A stretch of 64,000 nucleotides of DNA from Macrolepiota albuminosa. Its lineage: Eukaryota; Basidiomycota; Agaricomycetes; Agaricales; Agaricaceae. Positions 12,051-32,500 of this stretch are shown here, piece after piece. The notes beneath the pieces are model-generated. The model saw nothing but the letters and a program-made list of their open reading frames with translations, was not told the DNA's origin and did not search any database. The stretch covers positions 2,898,616-2,962,615 of the forward strand of contig JAMWFC010000051.1 in NCBI GenBank assembly GCA_027475525.1, read 5' to 3'. The first letter of the stretch is position 1. Each line of letters begins with the position of its first letter. Position numbers and translations under genes: made by a program.

Positions 12051-13612
12051 TCAGTTATAGTGGTTCACCAGTACACCTGCAACTTCCTCCTCTTCCACCC
12101 CTTTCTTCTTTCCTTCTCTGAGGACAGATTGTCCATATGCAGCAATCCTACCCTTCCTATACTTGCCCATAGAGGGTGCACGATCGTCTTCCGTCCTTCG
12201 AATTATTCCGAGGCGCTGAAGAACAGGGCTCTCTTTCAAGGGAATCAAATTCACGTCATCATTGAATAGTGCAAAATAGAAGACACCCAGACGTGTGAAC
12301 TCTCGTTGATCAGGGGGAGGTTGGCGGACGCGATGGATCGTGCCTTTGTAAAAGCCTCCTGATAAGAATTCCAAGGCTTCCCCAGCGTTAACAACCTGTC
12401 TGGACATAAAAAGGGCCTTTCATACGGGAATGACTCAGCACTGACCAGAGCGTTATCAATATGCTTGACCCATTTCCATGCCCCTTGTGGGTCAAGAATC
12501 TGCAGTGCTGATACGGGCTGACTCCACAACAGAGTCATACTGCCAAAGTCTATAAAGTATTGATAGACGAATAACAACCGTGCGTTGAATATTCAGACCT
12601 GAATGTCCCTTGAGCCAGACGTTCTTGGTCTTCTCCTCGTCTTCTGATGATCTGGGATGACTGAAGGCATGCGTTCAATTGTCAGTCAAGCAAGAGACCT
12701 GCCAATTTACTCACTATTTCATAAAACGGACTAGGATCATTTTTTTAGTGAATGATACAGACATATTTAAAAACGAGAAAGACATACTCCATGAATCCGA
12801 CAAGTCAGAAGCAAAGCTGTGTTTCTCTACAAATGTCTCTTCTGGGAGCTCAAGACCTAGAGCGAGTAACCTGTATAACGTCTCAATAAATTGTTCATGA
12901 TACCTTTTTGCAATACCTCATCAGCGGAAGGAGGACTTTGAAGTAATTGAGTCGCCCAAAAGCATCAATCTCTGGCAAAAATTGTCGCAGGGCCTCAGGA
13001 TGTTCCTTGGCTTTAACATCGGTATGAACTAGGGGAAATTATTTGTAGATCATTATCGTTGAAAGTGTTTGCACTGACGATTATACTGTTCGATCTGATC
13101 TCTGACGCCAGCATCGACGTGCTGAAGTATACATTTTCAGTAAGGTTGACTGATACACGCAGAGCTTGGTACCCAATACTGGCGTGGCTTGTAGCCTTGA
13201 TAACTTCCGGTTTCTTTCATTTTACCAACATACTTCTGCTGTTCTTGGTTGCTAACATTGAAGGGAACCTCTGCAATATCAAAGATACGCCGAGTCTACA
13301 ATAACAATGATAAGAAATAATGTGCTTCCATGAAATTAAAAAAGTACTACCTGCTCTTGTGTGTATCCGTGATTAATAACATAGAAGAAGCCAATCTTGG
13401 TCATTGCATCGCGCACATCCTGAACAAGCTGCGCTTTGCCTTCAGGCGTGACAAACTTCGCAAGATCAATGATAGCAAGGTCTGCGAAGTCCACTGGAAT
13501 GATATATTATAAAATATCGACGAGCATAACAGACAAAGGAACACTAACAGTTTTCCTTCGTTGGCGGAGGCGGGATGTGACGAGGAGTTTGGGGAAGGAT
13601 TGGTCCAGGCAT
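12051..13612 (-). CDS. 2-oxoglutarate/Fe(II) dioxygenase, isopenicillin-N-synthase-like
   Basis: The start is ATG 13612 (MPGPILPQTPRHIPPPP). The N-terminal dioxygenase domain contains DLAIIDLAKFVTPEG and IGFFYVINHGYTQEQ (about 13390-13540). The metal-binding HxD is made across an intron: WLKGHS (about 12600) joins DFGSMTLLWSQPVSALQ (about 12540), giving H-S-D. The distal His is in GGFYKGTIHRVRQPP (about 12350). The following R-L-G near TRLGVFYF stands where the 2OG-binding Arg-x-Ser is usual. Such enzymes hydroxylate or cyclise small molecules; the substrate cannot be read from sequence. No biosynthetic neighbours are present, so a stand-alone metabolic role is likely. Confidence 0.82.
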
Positions 13613-14479
13613 GCTTTAAGAAGAGGCAGCCAAAGGCTTGAAGAGAAGCTGCTGAGAGGAAGACAGCCCTTTTATACTATCTATTGAACTTTTTTCTTGA
13701 TTCTCCACCCCCCGTACACACAAAGGTTGAGAATACCCATACGGCCTATGATTCGGATATGCTATACCTGTACGTAGGTCCCTACACCACATGGGGAGTA
13801 ACCTGTCAGATGAATCAGTAGATGATATACTTACGCCTGTGGGGCAACTCAAAATCTAAGTTCCGGTCGTCGGATGCTAATTTCAATTGAAACTTTGAAA
13901 CTTTGATAAAGATGAAGTTTGGCACAGACCAGGTGATTCCGAGAAAGAATAGGTCGAGGGTCTGCCTCAACGCATGGATAAGGCTGGGCTGGGGGGGGGA
14001 CGTGCGAGAGTGGATAAGTGAAATGGGGCGGTAAGGTTTGGTGGGGGGAACAGCCTACGTTCCGTACGCAAGGGGCAGCTGCGGTGGAAGCGGCGGAGGG
14101 AGGGTGGGCCTTCCGGTTGTCAGCTGCCTAGCGTTATCAGAGTGGGAGGGTGGGTAATGGCGAATATGAATATGGTCGAACGTAAGTGAGACGAGTGTGA
14201 AACTAGTCAACGACCGCACTTAACCGAATTACTGTTACCGGATAAACCGGAGCATTCTCGATACAGCCTGTCCCAGCCAGCCTGTCCCAGCTCCGGATAC
14301 ATATGTATTGCTCCTCTGAATCCCTTCGCCGCCTAACCGCTAAACGCTATATATTGAGCAGAGCGATTGAAACATCGATGAAGGGATACATAAATGCAAA
14401 GAAATATTGTACAGGGGCTTTTGTTGCTCCCTTTTTTTGTGAGTGAGCCTATGAGGAACTTGTCAAGAGTGGGTATTTC
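13613..14479. other. Intergenic stretch, no gene seen
   Basis: This holds the promoter of the oxygenase gene and GC-rich low-complexity DNA, including a run of nine G at about 13990-14000. A short direct repeat (cctgtcccagc, twice) lies at about 14268-14292. No coding signature was seen. Confidence 0.5.
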
Positions 14480-15370
14480 CAAATGTTCGGCAAGAGGCCA
14501 TTGCGTGAATTAAGATTGTATTCTTTCAAATATAGCATTGAAACACTTTTGAGGACCACCGTCCAGCTGCCTGTATAAGGTGAGGGGCTACCCCTGCCTC
14601 GGCAAGAAAGGTAGCTCCTCCTGCTCGATTGGCCTGCAAAATAATTTTTGCAAACACGTGACGAAGAAGGATCTGGGTTGGAGACCTTTGCTGGTAAGCC
14701 ATAGCTCTCTTTTCAAAGGGAATTTTTTTGCCCAGGCATGCAGGTAAAGGACGAAGTATTTGTAGGGATCTGCCACATGATCTGATTTCAGGATGATGAC
14801 CTTGTTGCCCTCAAAAAACATGTCAGATTTTTGAGACAGGAGCAGGAATTCAAATCGATGTCATATATTTTGACCAAAAGAAATTTTGTCATCTTTCTGT
14901 CATTCCTCAACTGCTCATTGTCTGATTTGCATAGCTCTTCTAGGCAGAGTAAGCCATAAAATCCTGTCAGCAATAAAGCAATGAAAAGCAGGTCGTCATG
15001 GGAGTTATGGAATGTATGGTTTGCACAAGGTGATCTCTCGACAAAGAAAGTTTTCGGTTCACTGGGGATGACTTAAGGCACATACAGCCAGCCAGCATGT
15101 TTCTAACTAGGGAGGAGTTTCGAATTTCATGTAATAAACTTCTAGCTGCTCAAGGAAAAAATATCAGCCAAATAAGTGTGTACTGATTGAGGTTCGATGT
15201 GGTCACACATGTAGACAACATAAAAAGATAGCGTGTCTTGTGTCAGTTCAATGTCCATCCCGTGCAGACAGACAAGACTTAAATATGAGTTGAGGGCAGA
15301 GCAGTAAGATGAGAAATATTCTAAGGGTGGGAGACTGTTTCTTAACAAGTCTCTCTCATGACCAAACAAT
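14480..15370 (-). pseudogene. Decayed tyrosine recombinase (phage-integrase fold) relic
   Basis: Pieces of one protein lie in order on the minus strand but in different frames. The SAM-like N-terminal core-binding part is at 15369-15142 (LNSYLSLVCLHG, DTLSFYVVYMCDHI, SVHTYLADI). Next comes a fragment near 15080 (NMLAGC, then NRKLSLSRDHL). The catalytic-domain start is at 14973-14880 (LLLTGFYGLLCLEEL), followed by FFEGNKVIILKSDH and ELWLTSKG (14821-14680). The C-terminal active-site block is at about 14632-14490 (RAGGATFLAEAGVAPHLI, AAGRWSS, FQCYI). This order matches tyrosine recombinases common in agaricomycete genomes. At least three frameshifts and several stops separate the pieces. A TGA at 14526-14528 sits where the family has Arg just after the nucleophilic Tyr, consistent with CGA to TGA. 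It is almost certainly inactive. Its ends and any terminal repeats are not visible. Confidence 0.8.
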
Positions 15371-15681
15371 TCTGGTGGGTATAATCATTTTTGCTGCTGG
15401 AGTGAAACTGTGTAATGCGCAGGGAAGGAAACATTTGCTGTGCTTTGTCAAAGCGTTCCCTCAAAACTAGATCTGCAATGTGGTTTTGTTCTCCTAGAAT
15501 GTACAAACTTTCAGTCCATGGTCAAGAAGCATATAATCTATCGCTGGTATGGGTAAAAGATAATCTGAGTTTACATATGTATGTTTGGTGCCCCCGGCCG
15601 GCGATGACGTAGTTTGAAGCTTAACAACATCTCTACGACATCGTTGTTCATTTTAAGCGTTTTCTAAGCGGCTTAACTTCA
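15371..15681. other. Spacer between recombinase relic and DsbA-like gene
   Basis: About 310 bp. Minus-strand codons at about 15380-15480 (ERFDKAQQMFPSL) might be the relic's N-terminal leader. The rest is the promoter side of the next gene. Confidence 0.35.
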
Positions 15682-16566
15682 ATGGCACTCCAACCTTCTC
15701 TGCGGTCTCTGATAGTAGCTGGTTCAATAGATGCGCCGCATACTCTTGACATCTTCTGTAAGGTTCCAAGTTTTACCGTCAGTACACATGCATCCTTAAG
15801 GTTACATTGAAATAGTGGACTATGTCTGCCCGTTCAGGTTAGCAGTTAATTTGCGAGCAGTGCTGGGAAGCTCGCTAATTATGAACAGTGCCAAGATGGC
15901 TTTGGTCATCGACGGTGTTCTAAAGCCTCTCTTTGAATCAGGAGGCAAGTACGCTGGCAAAGTCAAAGCAATCGTTCGCCTCCAGGTACAACCGTGGCAT
16001 GCCACTTCTACGTTGACTCATGAGTCTGCTCTTGCGGTATGCGAAATATGATCAGCGTCGAATGAGCGCATTGACAAGATCCGAATTCCAAAGGTAATAC
16101 GCGCATCGCCTGAACACTTCTGGCCCTACTCCCTTTTGGTATGTGGATTCCATCCGCGTATACTCTGGCTCATTCCTTCTAGCTGTTCAAGAACCAGGGT
16201 GACTATTTCGATATCCCCACGTCTTCTCTTACGCCCCTCCAAATCCGAGAGAACCTCGCCAAACTCGCCGCGCAGGTCATTCCTCCTGCTGCCGTTGAAG
16301 AATTCAAGGATCTTCTGAAGCTAAAGAGCACGCCGAATGGTGGAAATGCCGTCACTGACGACCTCAAGTACACTAGTTTGTCTCCATCTCCATATGTGAC
16401 GGCCTATTTCTACACTGATGTCATTCCTCCAGTCAAGTTCTCCAGACAGAATAGCATCCATGTGTCGCCAACTGTGCTTTGGGATGGTCTCGTGGCGAAC
16501 GAGGTTTCAAGTAGCTGGGGTATCAGGGAATGGTCCGATTTCTTGGTAGCCAGAGTTAATGTGTGA
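15682..16566 (+). CDS. DsbA-like thioredoxin-fold protein (CPFS active-site variant)
   Basis: ATG 15682 starts MALQPSLRSLIVAGS. Exons join in phase: an intron at about 15755-15810 gives LDIFLDYVCPFS, and another at 15837-15890 gives AKMALVIDGVLKPLFE. A further exon carries VQPWHATSTLTHESAL. The last exon (after an intron near 16375-16432) reads KFSRQNSIHVSPTVLWDG, a typical cis-Pro region of DsbA folds, and ends RVNV at 16566. The usual CPxC is CPFS, so the resolving Cys is missing and disulfide-oxidase activity is doubtful. A glutathione-transferase-like or chaperone role is possible. There is no signal peptide, which suggests the cytosol. Confidence 0.75.
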
Positions 16567-17238
16567 TGTGGATAAAGAGTTTCATGACGTTAATAGGACA
16601 GTGTATCCCCTTGCACAGCTGTCTACCATTCCCATTGAAACAAACGCCCAATTGGTATAGTTTTGTTAGGTTCCCTTTTAAGCCCCATGACGAGAAGAGA
16701 GTTTGACATGTACTATTTTTCTTCGTGAGAGCGAGGAAACGATGTAAGGTCTAATGACAGCGAGATGTCTGCCTTATCGGATCTTGGGAAACCAATGAAT
16801 ATGGACTGGTCTAGAAACTTGAACAGCAAGTCTCAATTGGTCGCTGATTACTTAGAATGGCAGCATGAAAGTTTCCCATGAGATCCCTTTCACGCTTGCT
16901 CACGGACATATTTACCAACTGAGCAAGAGCTGTCGTCTACCGGCGAAAATGTGCCAATTTTGGACAAACAAGTGACTGCGGAAGCTATTGAGTCTCATGG
17001 ATCTGTGTAGTTAGAGTGGAAAACACATGATCATGAATTCGTGAACATGAGCAGCTAATTACACATAAGCATAGAATACGAGAAAAAAGTATGAGTATAC
17101 GTAGAGAAACAAGGAACAGGATCCCAGGGAATACCGTAAGCTGTTATTTAAGCACCAGCTGGTTCGTACAATTACATCTGAACATAAATAAGTTAAGAAG
17201 ACAACGCGCATGACCATTCGAATTCCACGGCATGATGC
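16567..17238. other. Intergenic, convergent 3' regions
   Basis: About 670 bp between two convergent genes. No open frame longer than about 60 codons and no RNA-gene signature were seen. Confidence 0.5.
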
Positions 17239-18513
17239 CTATGAATAGCCCTTCTGCGGTTTTTCATCGGGGTACGTACTCCGTGAAGTAGAAGAGGGAG
17301 ATATCGGGGGCTGGGTGGTCGTAACGATCGTCTGCACGGGGCCAGCGGCAAAGCCCATAGTGGCCTTCGTACTCATATTCTCGAAGTCGAGATGAGCGCC
17401 GATCTTGAGCATATCATTCTTGTATATTCTTTGGAAAATATACGAGTCCTGAAATGGGAGTGAGGATGGTTCTGTTGCAGGCGTGTTCACGAGGCACTTG
17501 GTCCATATGCGGATACGGTGTGAAGAACCGGCAGGGACGGAATTTATGGGAACTGAACTATGTATTGAAAGAAGGAAAGATAAACTTAGAGACCGAGGGA
17601 GAAGCGAAAGACTTACTAGATGAGGAATGTCACCGTACGGGGATCGCCATCGATGCGCAGTCGTAGATCATCAACCAGATTGCCACCAATGCCGTTCGAG
17701 TTATAATCGATCGAATACTTGTACAAATTGTCGTTCACACGGTTCCACCTTCGTCAAGGCGAGAGGAAATGGAGTGTGAACCACTATAGACAGAAGAATG
17801 AGAAACATACAGTACCTGCAGGTGAAGGTCACTAGCGCACGTCCGACATAACCGTGATACACTTGTGATCTGTTGTCCACACTCCTCAAAATCATAATGG
17901 CCGCTTGGTTGATTGAATAGAAATCAAGATCCTTCCCTACCCATAGCTCGTCGTCCGCAAAAACCCGGTGTTCAACCCCGTTGGCGCGTACCCAGATACG
18001 GAGGGAATACAGAGAACCCGCTGGTATACTCGTCTTTCCAGGGTAGACACTGGGAGACAAGCTGTTAGTGTAGCGCCAGAGTGTAGTCTCCGATGCGCTC
18101 GCTCACAAGACGACAAAGTCGAGGGTCCGTGGATCAACAGAAAGATTTAAAACGGCGGGTTCGCATACCACACGTTCGATTCCATTGCATTTCATCGACA
18201 GGCGGAGGGTGTATTTTCCTGCAGCTGGTAACCCAGATACGGGTTCGACCCTAGAATGCTTTTGAATCGACGTCGATGGACGCCGCAAATGAATGGACAT
18301 ACGAAATACGGAACTCCAAGGGAGTAGATCCTGCAAGAATTTTATATGTGTAAACGTAGCGCTCACGCTTACTGGGAATGTCTTGTCGTGGCGCGCTTTG
18401 AAGCAGTAAGTCGATGAGCACTCAAGCGAGGATATGCAGCGCAAACCTGAGGGACCTCTGAAGTAAAAATGCCGATTCTTCTGAGGAGTGCCAGTGAACA
18501 CTCCGACTCCCAT
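17239..18513 (-). CDS. Conserved basidiomycete protein of unknown function
   Basis: Several exons with convincing coding character lie in order. They contain FRMSIHLRRPSTS and KYTLRLSMKCNGIERVV (18330-18110), then SLYSLRIWVRANGVEHR with DDELWVGKDLDF (about 18040-17930). Next come VYHGYVGRALVTFTCR (about 17830), NLYKYSIDYNSNGIGG with DDLRLRIDGDPRTVTF (about 17730-17625), and a last exon with DSYIFQRIYKNDMLKIGA and NMSTKATMGFAAG ending TAG at 17239. The pattern suggests a beta-rich protein. I recognise it only as a type of protein that recurs in mushroom genomes; no function can be given. The 5' end is unresolved: the open frame reaches ATG 18513, but another ATG lies at 18632 and the true start may be split by an intron. 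Confidence 0.6.
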
Positions 18514-19159
18514 TGCTGTTACTGATGGGCATATGTCAGGAAACTTTGTACGACATCAATGACGTGAAATTACCTTCGGCTGACTGGGTCATAATCCGGG
18601 CATACCTCGCGTTGCTTGCGAGATTGCTTCATATCTTGATTATAGTACGTTAGAGCGGGGGACATGAGTATATGGTCGTTACAAAGTCGTGGGCAAGGCA
18701 CATGTGAATCCAGACAATTCACCTGTTTACGGACAATTTAAGTCTGGTTCAGCGGGGTCATGTGAGGTACACTCTCATCACTGTAAGCAAAAGACACATC
18801 CTTGATTATCATGATCACCATCTTTCAAACTCCTGGATGAAACGGATGCACAGCATTGACAGCATTGATACTGAGAACTGCATTGCATATCAAACGCCAC
18901 TAAGCGGTCGTCCAGGTTTGATTCGGTCAGTTGTGATACATGTATTTTGTGAATCACGCCAATCTCTTGCATCTAGGTTGATCATGTAGTGCCTCGAAGA
19001 CAATATCTTGCTTATCTTGCATCGCCCTTCCACCTTTTCATGCGTGATAGATGGTCATTTACCGTATTAAACGGGAAGACAGCAGGGGATATGTGCTATA
19101 ATAGAAGCTTCTCCGGGAAAATTGTTGTTGCACTCGTATTCGTGTGCAGTTGACATGCG
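18514..19159. other. Spacer, no gene seen
   Basis: About 650 bp between the unknown gene and the small cytochrome-oxidase gene. It includes a possible 5' exon of the former (ATG at 18632) but nothing else that I can support. Confidence 0.4.
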
Positions 19160-19530
19160 TCATGGGCCAAAAGCTGATTCAATTTTTAGAGCATCTACGA
19201 ACAATCTAATCTGTCTTGCCCTGAATAACGCCTATAAGCAATATACATACGACAAACTGCAAACAATACTCACCCTAATTAATGAGTACATACCAAAAAC
19301 AGTTCCGAGCGAACTCATGGTGAAAATGGCACCGTAGACACCTTGTTAGATAGTTCAACTAAAGAGGCGTTTTGTAGAACATAAAACTCACTAAGATAGA
19401 GCCCGGACCTAGGAAGACGGAACATAATCTTCCTGGGGTCATTCTAGAAAGAATTTAGAGGGGTGAGGCGATTGAACAGTCGTATATCTTACCTGAATGG
19501 CCCTCTGCTTCTCAAGGATGCGGTTAGGCT
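19160..19530 (-). CDS. Cytochrome c oxidase subunit VIIa (COX7-like), start unresolved
   Basis: Three short exons join in phase and give a small one-helix inner-membrane protein. Exon 19493-19530 reads PNRILEKQRAIQ. Exon 19392-19443 reads NDPRKIMFRLPRSGLYL. Exon 19274-19341 reads SVYGAIFTMSSLGTVFGMYS followed by LIR. The Pro-Arg-Ser-Gly-Leu-Tyr-Leu turn before a hydrophobic helix resembles yeast Cox7, a peripheral subunit of respiratory complex IV. The last exon begins at 19232; read in phase it ends with TGA at 19160, giving a longer tail than I would expect. The initiator ATG lies in an upstream exon I could not place. It is divergent from YAF9, so the two share a short promoter. Confidence 0.62.
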
Positions 19531-19705
19531 CTAGTTCGACATGAGCAGGAGCAATAAATACGAGCACCGAGCACACGCACTATTGTAGAGGGGAGAGAGC
19601 AGAAGCATGGTTATGTAGGGAACGTTGTCTGTCGAGAGGTCGCGAATGCGGAAGGTTGCGGAGTTCGGTTCAAATCCGACAGCCGAAAGCCGAGTTGACC
19701 AAATC

Positions 19706-20654
19706 ATGGCCAGTCAGGACCGCGTCCGTGTCAGAGTATGTCCGTTGACCCTCCTCTTCGTGCCCTTTGTTCTGCTCACAGCACTTTGATAGGGTGTGAG
19801 CATATTTCGTCCCATTATTTATGGCAACACTGCCGTCGTTCTGACCCCAAAGGAGCGCGAGAGGCTCCCAGTTTCTTCCTATGAACACACCCACAGATGG
19901 ACTGTTGCTGTCCGCAGCGCAGCATCTGCAGAGAATTCTGATCAGGTTGGCGGTGCAGACGACCTCAGCTATTTTATCAAGCGCGTCACCTTCAAGCTTC
20001 ATGACACTTATCCTAATCCAATACGAAGTTTGTTCTTTCCTATCCATGATTTCATGATCCAGTATTCAACGCTATCAGATGTGGACAAATCTCCGTTTGA
20101 GGTGTCAGAAACAGGGTATGGTCCTGGTATAATCCTTTACAGCGCAATCAATAACCTTTATTGGAAGATGGGGTGAATTCGACATCCAGATCCGCATCAA
20201 CTTCATTCATGAAAGTGGCGAAAAGGCCATCGTTGTGTATCACCACCTAAAGTTGCACCCATGGACCGCAAGCGGGGAACCAGAGATTCCCGCTCTGGAC
20301 CTTGCAATCATGGCTGGCCCCGTTCATTCGTGGCAATATGACGAGATCGTCTTCCACGATCCATACCAAAATTTCCTGAACATACTCACTAGCCACCCCG
20401 TCACCCATCTGCCCAAGAATAAGCGCAAGCCTGTGCCATTCCATATGGCTCATCCTGCTTCCCTGGAGGCTTCGAAGGGTGGTACACCTGAGTTTACATC
20501 CCAGATGGAGAAAGAGGAGGCTGATCGACTTGAGACAGCACGACAGTCCATCATTGCCGAGCAGGAGAAGTGGAGGGTAATTCTGATTGAAAAAGAGAAG
20601 GAGCTCAAGAAGTTGCAGGAGCAGTTAGCTGCGACTCCGCAACCACCATCATGA
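19706..20654 (+). CDS. yaf9: YEATS-domain protein Yaf9 (SWR1/NuA4 subunit)
   Basis: Yaf9 reads acetylated or crotonylated histone H3 through its YEATS domain and belongs to the SWR1 remodeller and NuA4 acetyltransferase. The first coding exon is 30 nt (19706-19735, MASQDRVRVR), and exon 2 begins at 19793 (GVSIFRPIIYGNTAVVL). The YEATS core follows: HTHRWTVAVRSA, then YFIKRVTFKLHDTYPNP, the SPFEVSETG turn, and FDIQIRINFIHESGEKA with HHLKLHPW. The C-terminal coiled coil (EEADRLETARQSIIAEQEKW, then KELKKLQEQLA) is as in yeast Yaf9. Length of about 250 residues fits. The 3' end converges on the ATR gene with only 72 bp between stop codons. Confidence 0.92.
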
Positions 20655-20726
20655 CTTGTATGTAAATACATATGTATAGTGTGTGTACTATAATTACATT
20701 ATATTAGAACCCCAGATACATCGTTC

Positions 20727-29363
<8,637 letters not shown>

Positions 29364-29571
29364 CGACGCACATGAATCGTGAGTTCAGCGTGAGATAGGA
29401 AAAAGTACGTGTCAAATCAAGTAATTCGTGGCCTGACGCCTGAAGCTGGTCCTGGATTGGAACGCTCAACCAATGAGGGCCATGAAAGTCGGGGGTCAAC
29501 AAAACCTGATCGGGTTTTCAATGCATATGGGTTCCAATTACTATCCAAATCAAGAATATGTAATGAATAAT

Positions 29572-32500
29572 CTACTTCCGGCCAGCTCGTTTTTTCGCTT
29601 TCGCTTTTTCTCTCTCCATTGCTTTTTCTTCAGCGCGCTCACCTTCAATCGAACCGAACACCCGTTTCATTCTCTCATGGTAAGCACGATCTTTCTCCTT
29701 CTGCTTCTGCTGTTCCACGCCGGCCAAGAACTTGGCATCTTTACGTAGCTCTCGAATGGCGCCCTTCCTCTCCTGTTTATATTGATTGCGCAATTTGGCG
29801 GCCTCGTTACGGTCACGGTCAGGATCTTGGCGGCGCAAGTAATTAGAAGTGGTCGTCTCGAACTTGGGAACATATGACGGAATAGGAATAGGTTTGTGCG
29901 CTTGAAGACGTAAAGGTTGGCGTGCCTGTCGCGAAAACTTGAGCAGCCTTTCTAAACTATCATTCAAACCAGTCAATTGAGACTAGGCATACAAGTGAGT
30001 CAACAAAATATGCTGATATGAGACTCTACGAACCTGTAAGGCATCGGCCAGGCTGGTGTGATCTACGTGCTTAAGAATCTCCAGTATAGGAGCGTAGAGT
30101 TCAATGAACCCTTCCAGGCCTTTGTACATATCAGCATATTTCCCCAAAAGCCTGAGTGCAAGAGAAAGCAAATCAATTTTCGCTTGTTCTGTCAGTTCGC
30201 CCGATGAAAGCAAGTTTGAGAGGTCAGCTTTTCGCGGAACAAGTTTTTTGTTTTGTGCTTTCGTGTCGAGGGCCAAAGGCCGACACAGATCAGACTGGAA
30301 ATCCGGGGAAGGAAAGGATCCAGGGAGTGATCCCACTGTCTTGTAGTGATGAGGAGCGAGATGGAGGACTGTATTGGTCAGAAAATTGATTGCCTCGGGA
30401 ACAAGCCGCTTTGAAAGTTCCTCGTATTGCAAAAACAGCGTACAGAGAAAGAGACCACTGGCGATGTCGGATAGCGATCGGACGCGACCGAGGCCAAGGT
30501 AAGCCCCGAGAAGGACTCGAGCGGGCGAAACGACTGCGTGATTGAGATCACTTGTAGACCATGTCGCGCCAATAATACGTAGCAATGTAAGTTCTGACAA
30601 ACCAGGCCATATTCTCGCTTCCAGGTCGAGGGTCCCCTTGGAAAGACCGCGTTTCAAGTTTTTCTGCATCAAAGCGAGCTTTTCCACGACATACTCTGCA
30701 ACTTGAACAGGATAAGCTTTTGAAAGGGCTTCCAGATGGGGCAATATCGACGAGACGAGGGAAAATCGTGGTCTTGGAGGAGTTGTGATGTAGAGAATAT
30801 GATCTATGAGGATTGTTGCCAGAGTCTACGAACGGGTGAGTAGACTGGACTTTCGAAACATTAATGATTGTATTTACCTGGAGCTTGAATTTATTATCGG
30901 GACTGAGGCTCGTGTGATAAAGTACGCGTAGTCGCTTGATGACTGTTGGCACATCGTCATCGCTAATGTCATCTACGATGTTCAAAAACTCTTCGTGAGA
31001 TGTGGGACAGGGGAAAGTAAACGGCAGTTCCTTTGCTTTTCCTTTCGAATTCCCAGACACGGACTTCCTGGCTTGTATGAGGTCTTCGTGTTCTCCTTCC
31101 TCAGCTTCATTTTCGGAGTCGTCCTCATCCTCACCCTCTTCGCTTGAACCTTCCTCCTCCTCATCATCATCACCATTTCCATCCTCCTCACTCCCAGACA
31201 TCTCGGCTTCATCGTCGACATTGACCGTCCCACTTAACCCACTTCCAAGCCCATTCCAATCGTTGTCATCCACAAAATCATCCTCCAAATCGTCACCTCC
31301 TCGTTTCCGCTTGCCCCGCGATTTTCCCTCGTCCTCACTGTCACTCTCTTCTAGGCCTAGCATCCGTTTCTGCCGTCTCCGCTCAGCTTTTTCCAACGCT
31401 TCTTTTTCTTCAAGTGCGAGTTCTTCTTCTGTCTTGGTCCGGTCCTTCGGTTTGGCCCGCTTGTCAAAAGCAAGTTCCCTGACGCGTTGATCATATTCCT
31501 CTGGGACAGTCGGCAGCGTTAGAACAGCAGGTCGAGACGCTATCTCTGCTCTTGACTCATCCGAGGGTGGGGAATCGTTTGCACCAGTGGAAGGATCAGG
31601 TGCGTAGATTAAAGCACGGAGTGCATCAAATTCTTGATCAAGTTCGTGTCGGACATTTTCCTCATGTTCCCGTTCCATTTGTCTTCGAAGCTGAATGACG
31701 TCGTATCAAAGCAATAAATGAAGATAGGAATACAGAATCCTGACTTTGTGCTCCTTACTCTTAGCTATTACTTCTGCCATAACTTCTGCCTTGCTCTTCT
31801 TTCTAGCCGGCTAACATAGAGGAAGAGAAAGATCAGCATAGCGATTCGATCGAGACTAGGGGACCGTACCTCTTCATTGTCCTCCTCGTCATCATCAAAC
31901 CCACCAAAGTGCGCATGCTTAACAACGTCAGCATCGATTTTCCCTATAAAAATTAGAATGAAAAATGAACGGATGAATATAGCACATACCTGTATCTTCC
32001 TCGTCATCTAATCCGAGCCCGACATCGTCAAAATCATCTAGTTTGGATAAGCTCTGGCCATAATGTGTAAGTTCTCCTTCGTCCTCTAGATTGAAAGCCA
32101 TCCCCTTCGACGCTCGTTGGCGTTCCTGCGTGAATCGCTCAAGCATGCGTTCCTCCAAACTCATAGACGGGTCATTTTCACCAAATCGGCGATCCAGAAC
32201 ACCTCCAGCCCGGCCTTTCTCATGAAACTCTTTCAAGAGTGTTTTCTTGCGCTATGTTGCCAAATCAGTATCATAGCTTTGACCATTAACAAATCGAGAA
32301 TACGTACCTGTTCTATGCCTGCTTGTTTACTTTGCGCAGGTTTACCGAATACACCCTTGACTTTCCGCCCGCCAACATCGTGTTTAAGCTTTGTGACCTT
32401 TGTGTCAAAAGGATTGAGTCTCTTGTGGATTTCATCAAGTTTGGCTGCACGTTTCTCCTTATCCTTGTCCACGGAGCCAGGCCTCTTTCGTTTCTTTCCT

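Noticed and set aside
19640..19700. tRNA-like B box (ggttcaaatccga) upstream of YAF9
   Set aside because: The T-stem has a mismatch and no 5' acceptor strand pairing with agccgaa is found within 90 bp upstream; it lies in the 5' flank of a protein gene.
31002..31490. Ser-rich plus-strand open frame of 162 codons
   Set aside because: It is the antisense of the acidic, Glu/Asp-rich exon of NOP14.
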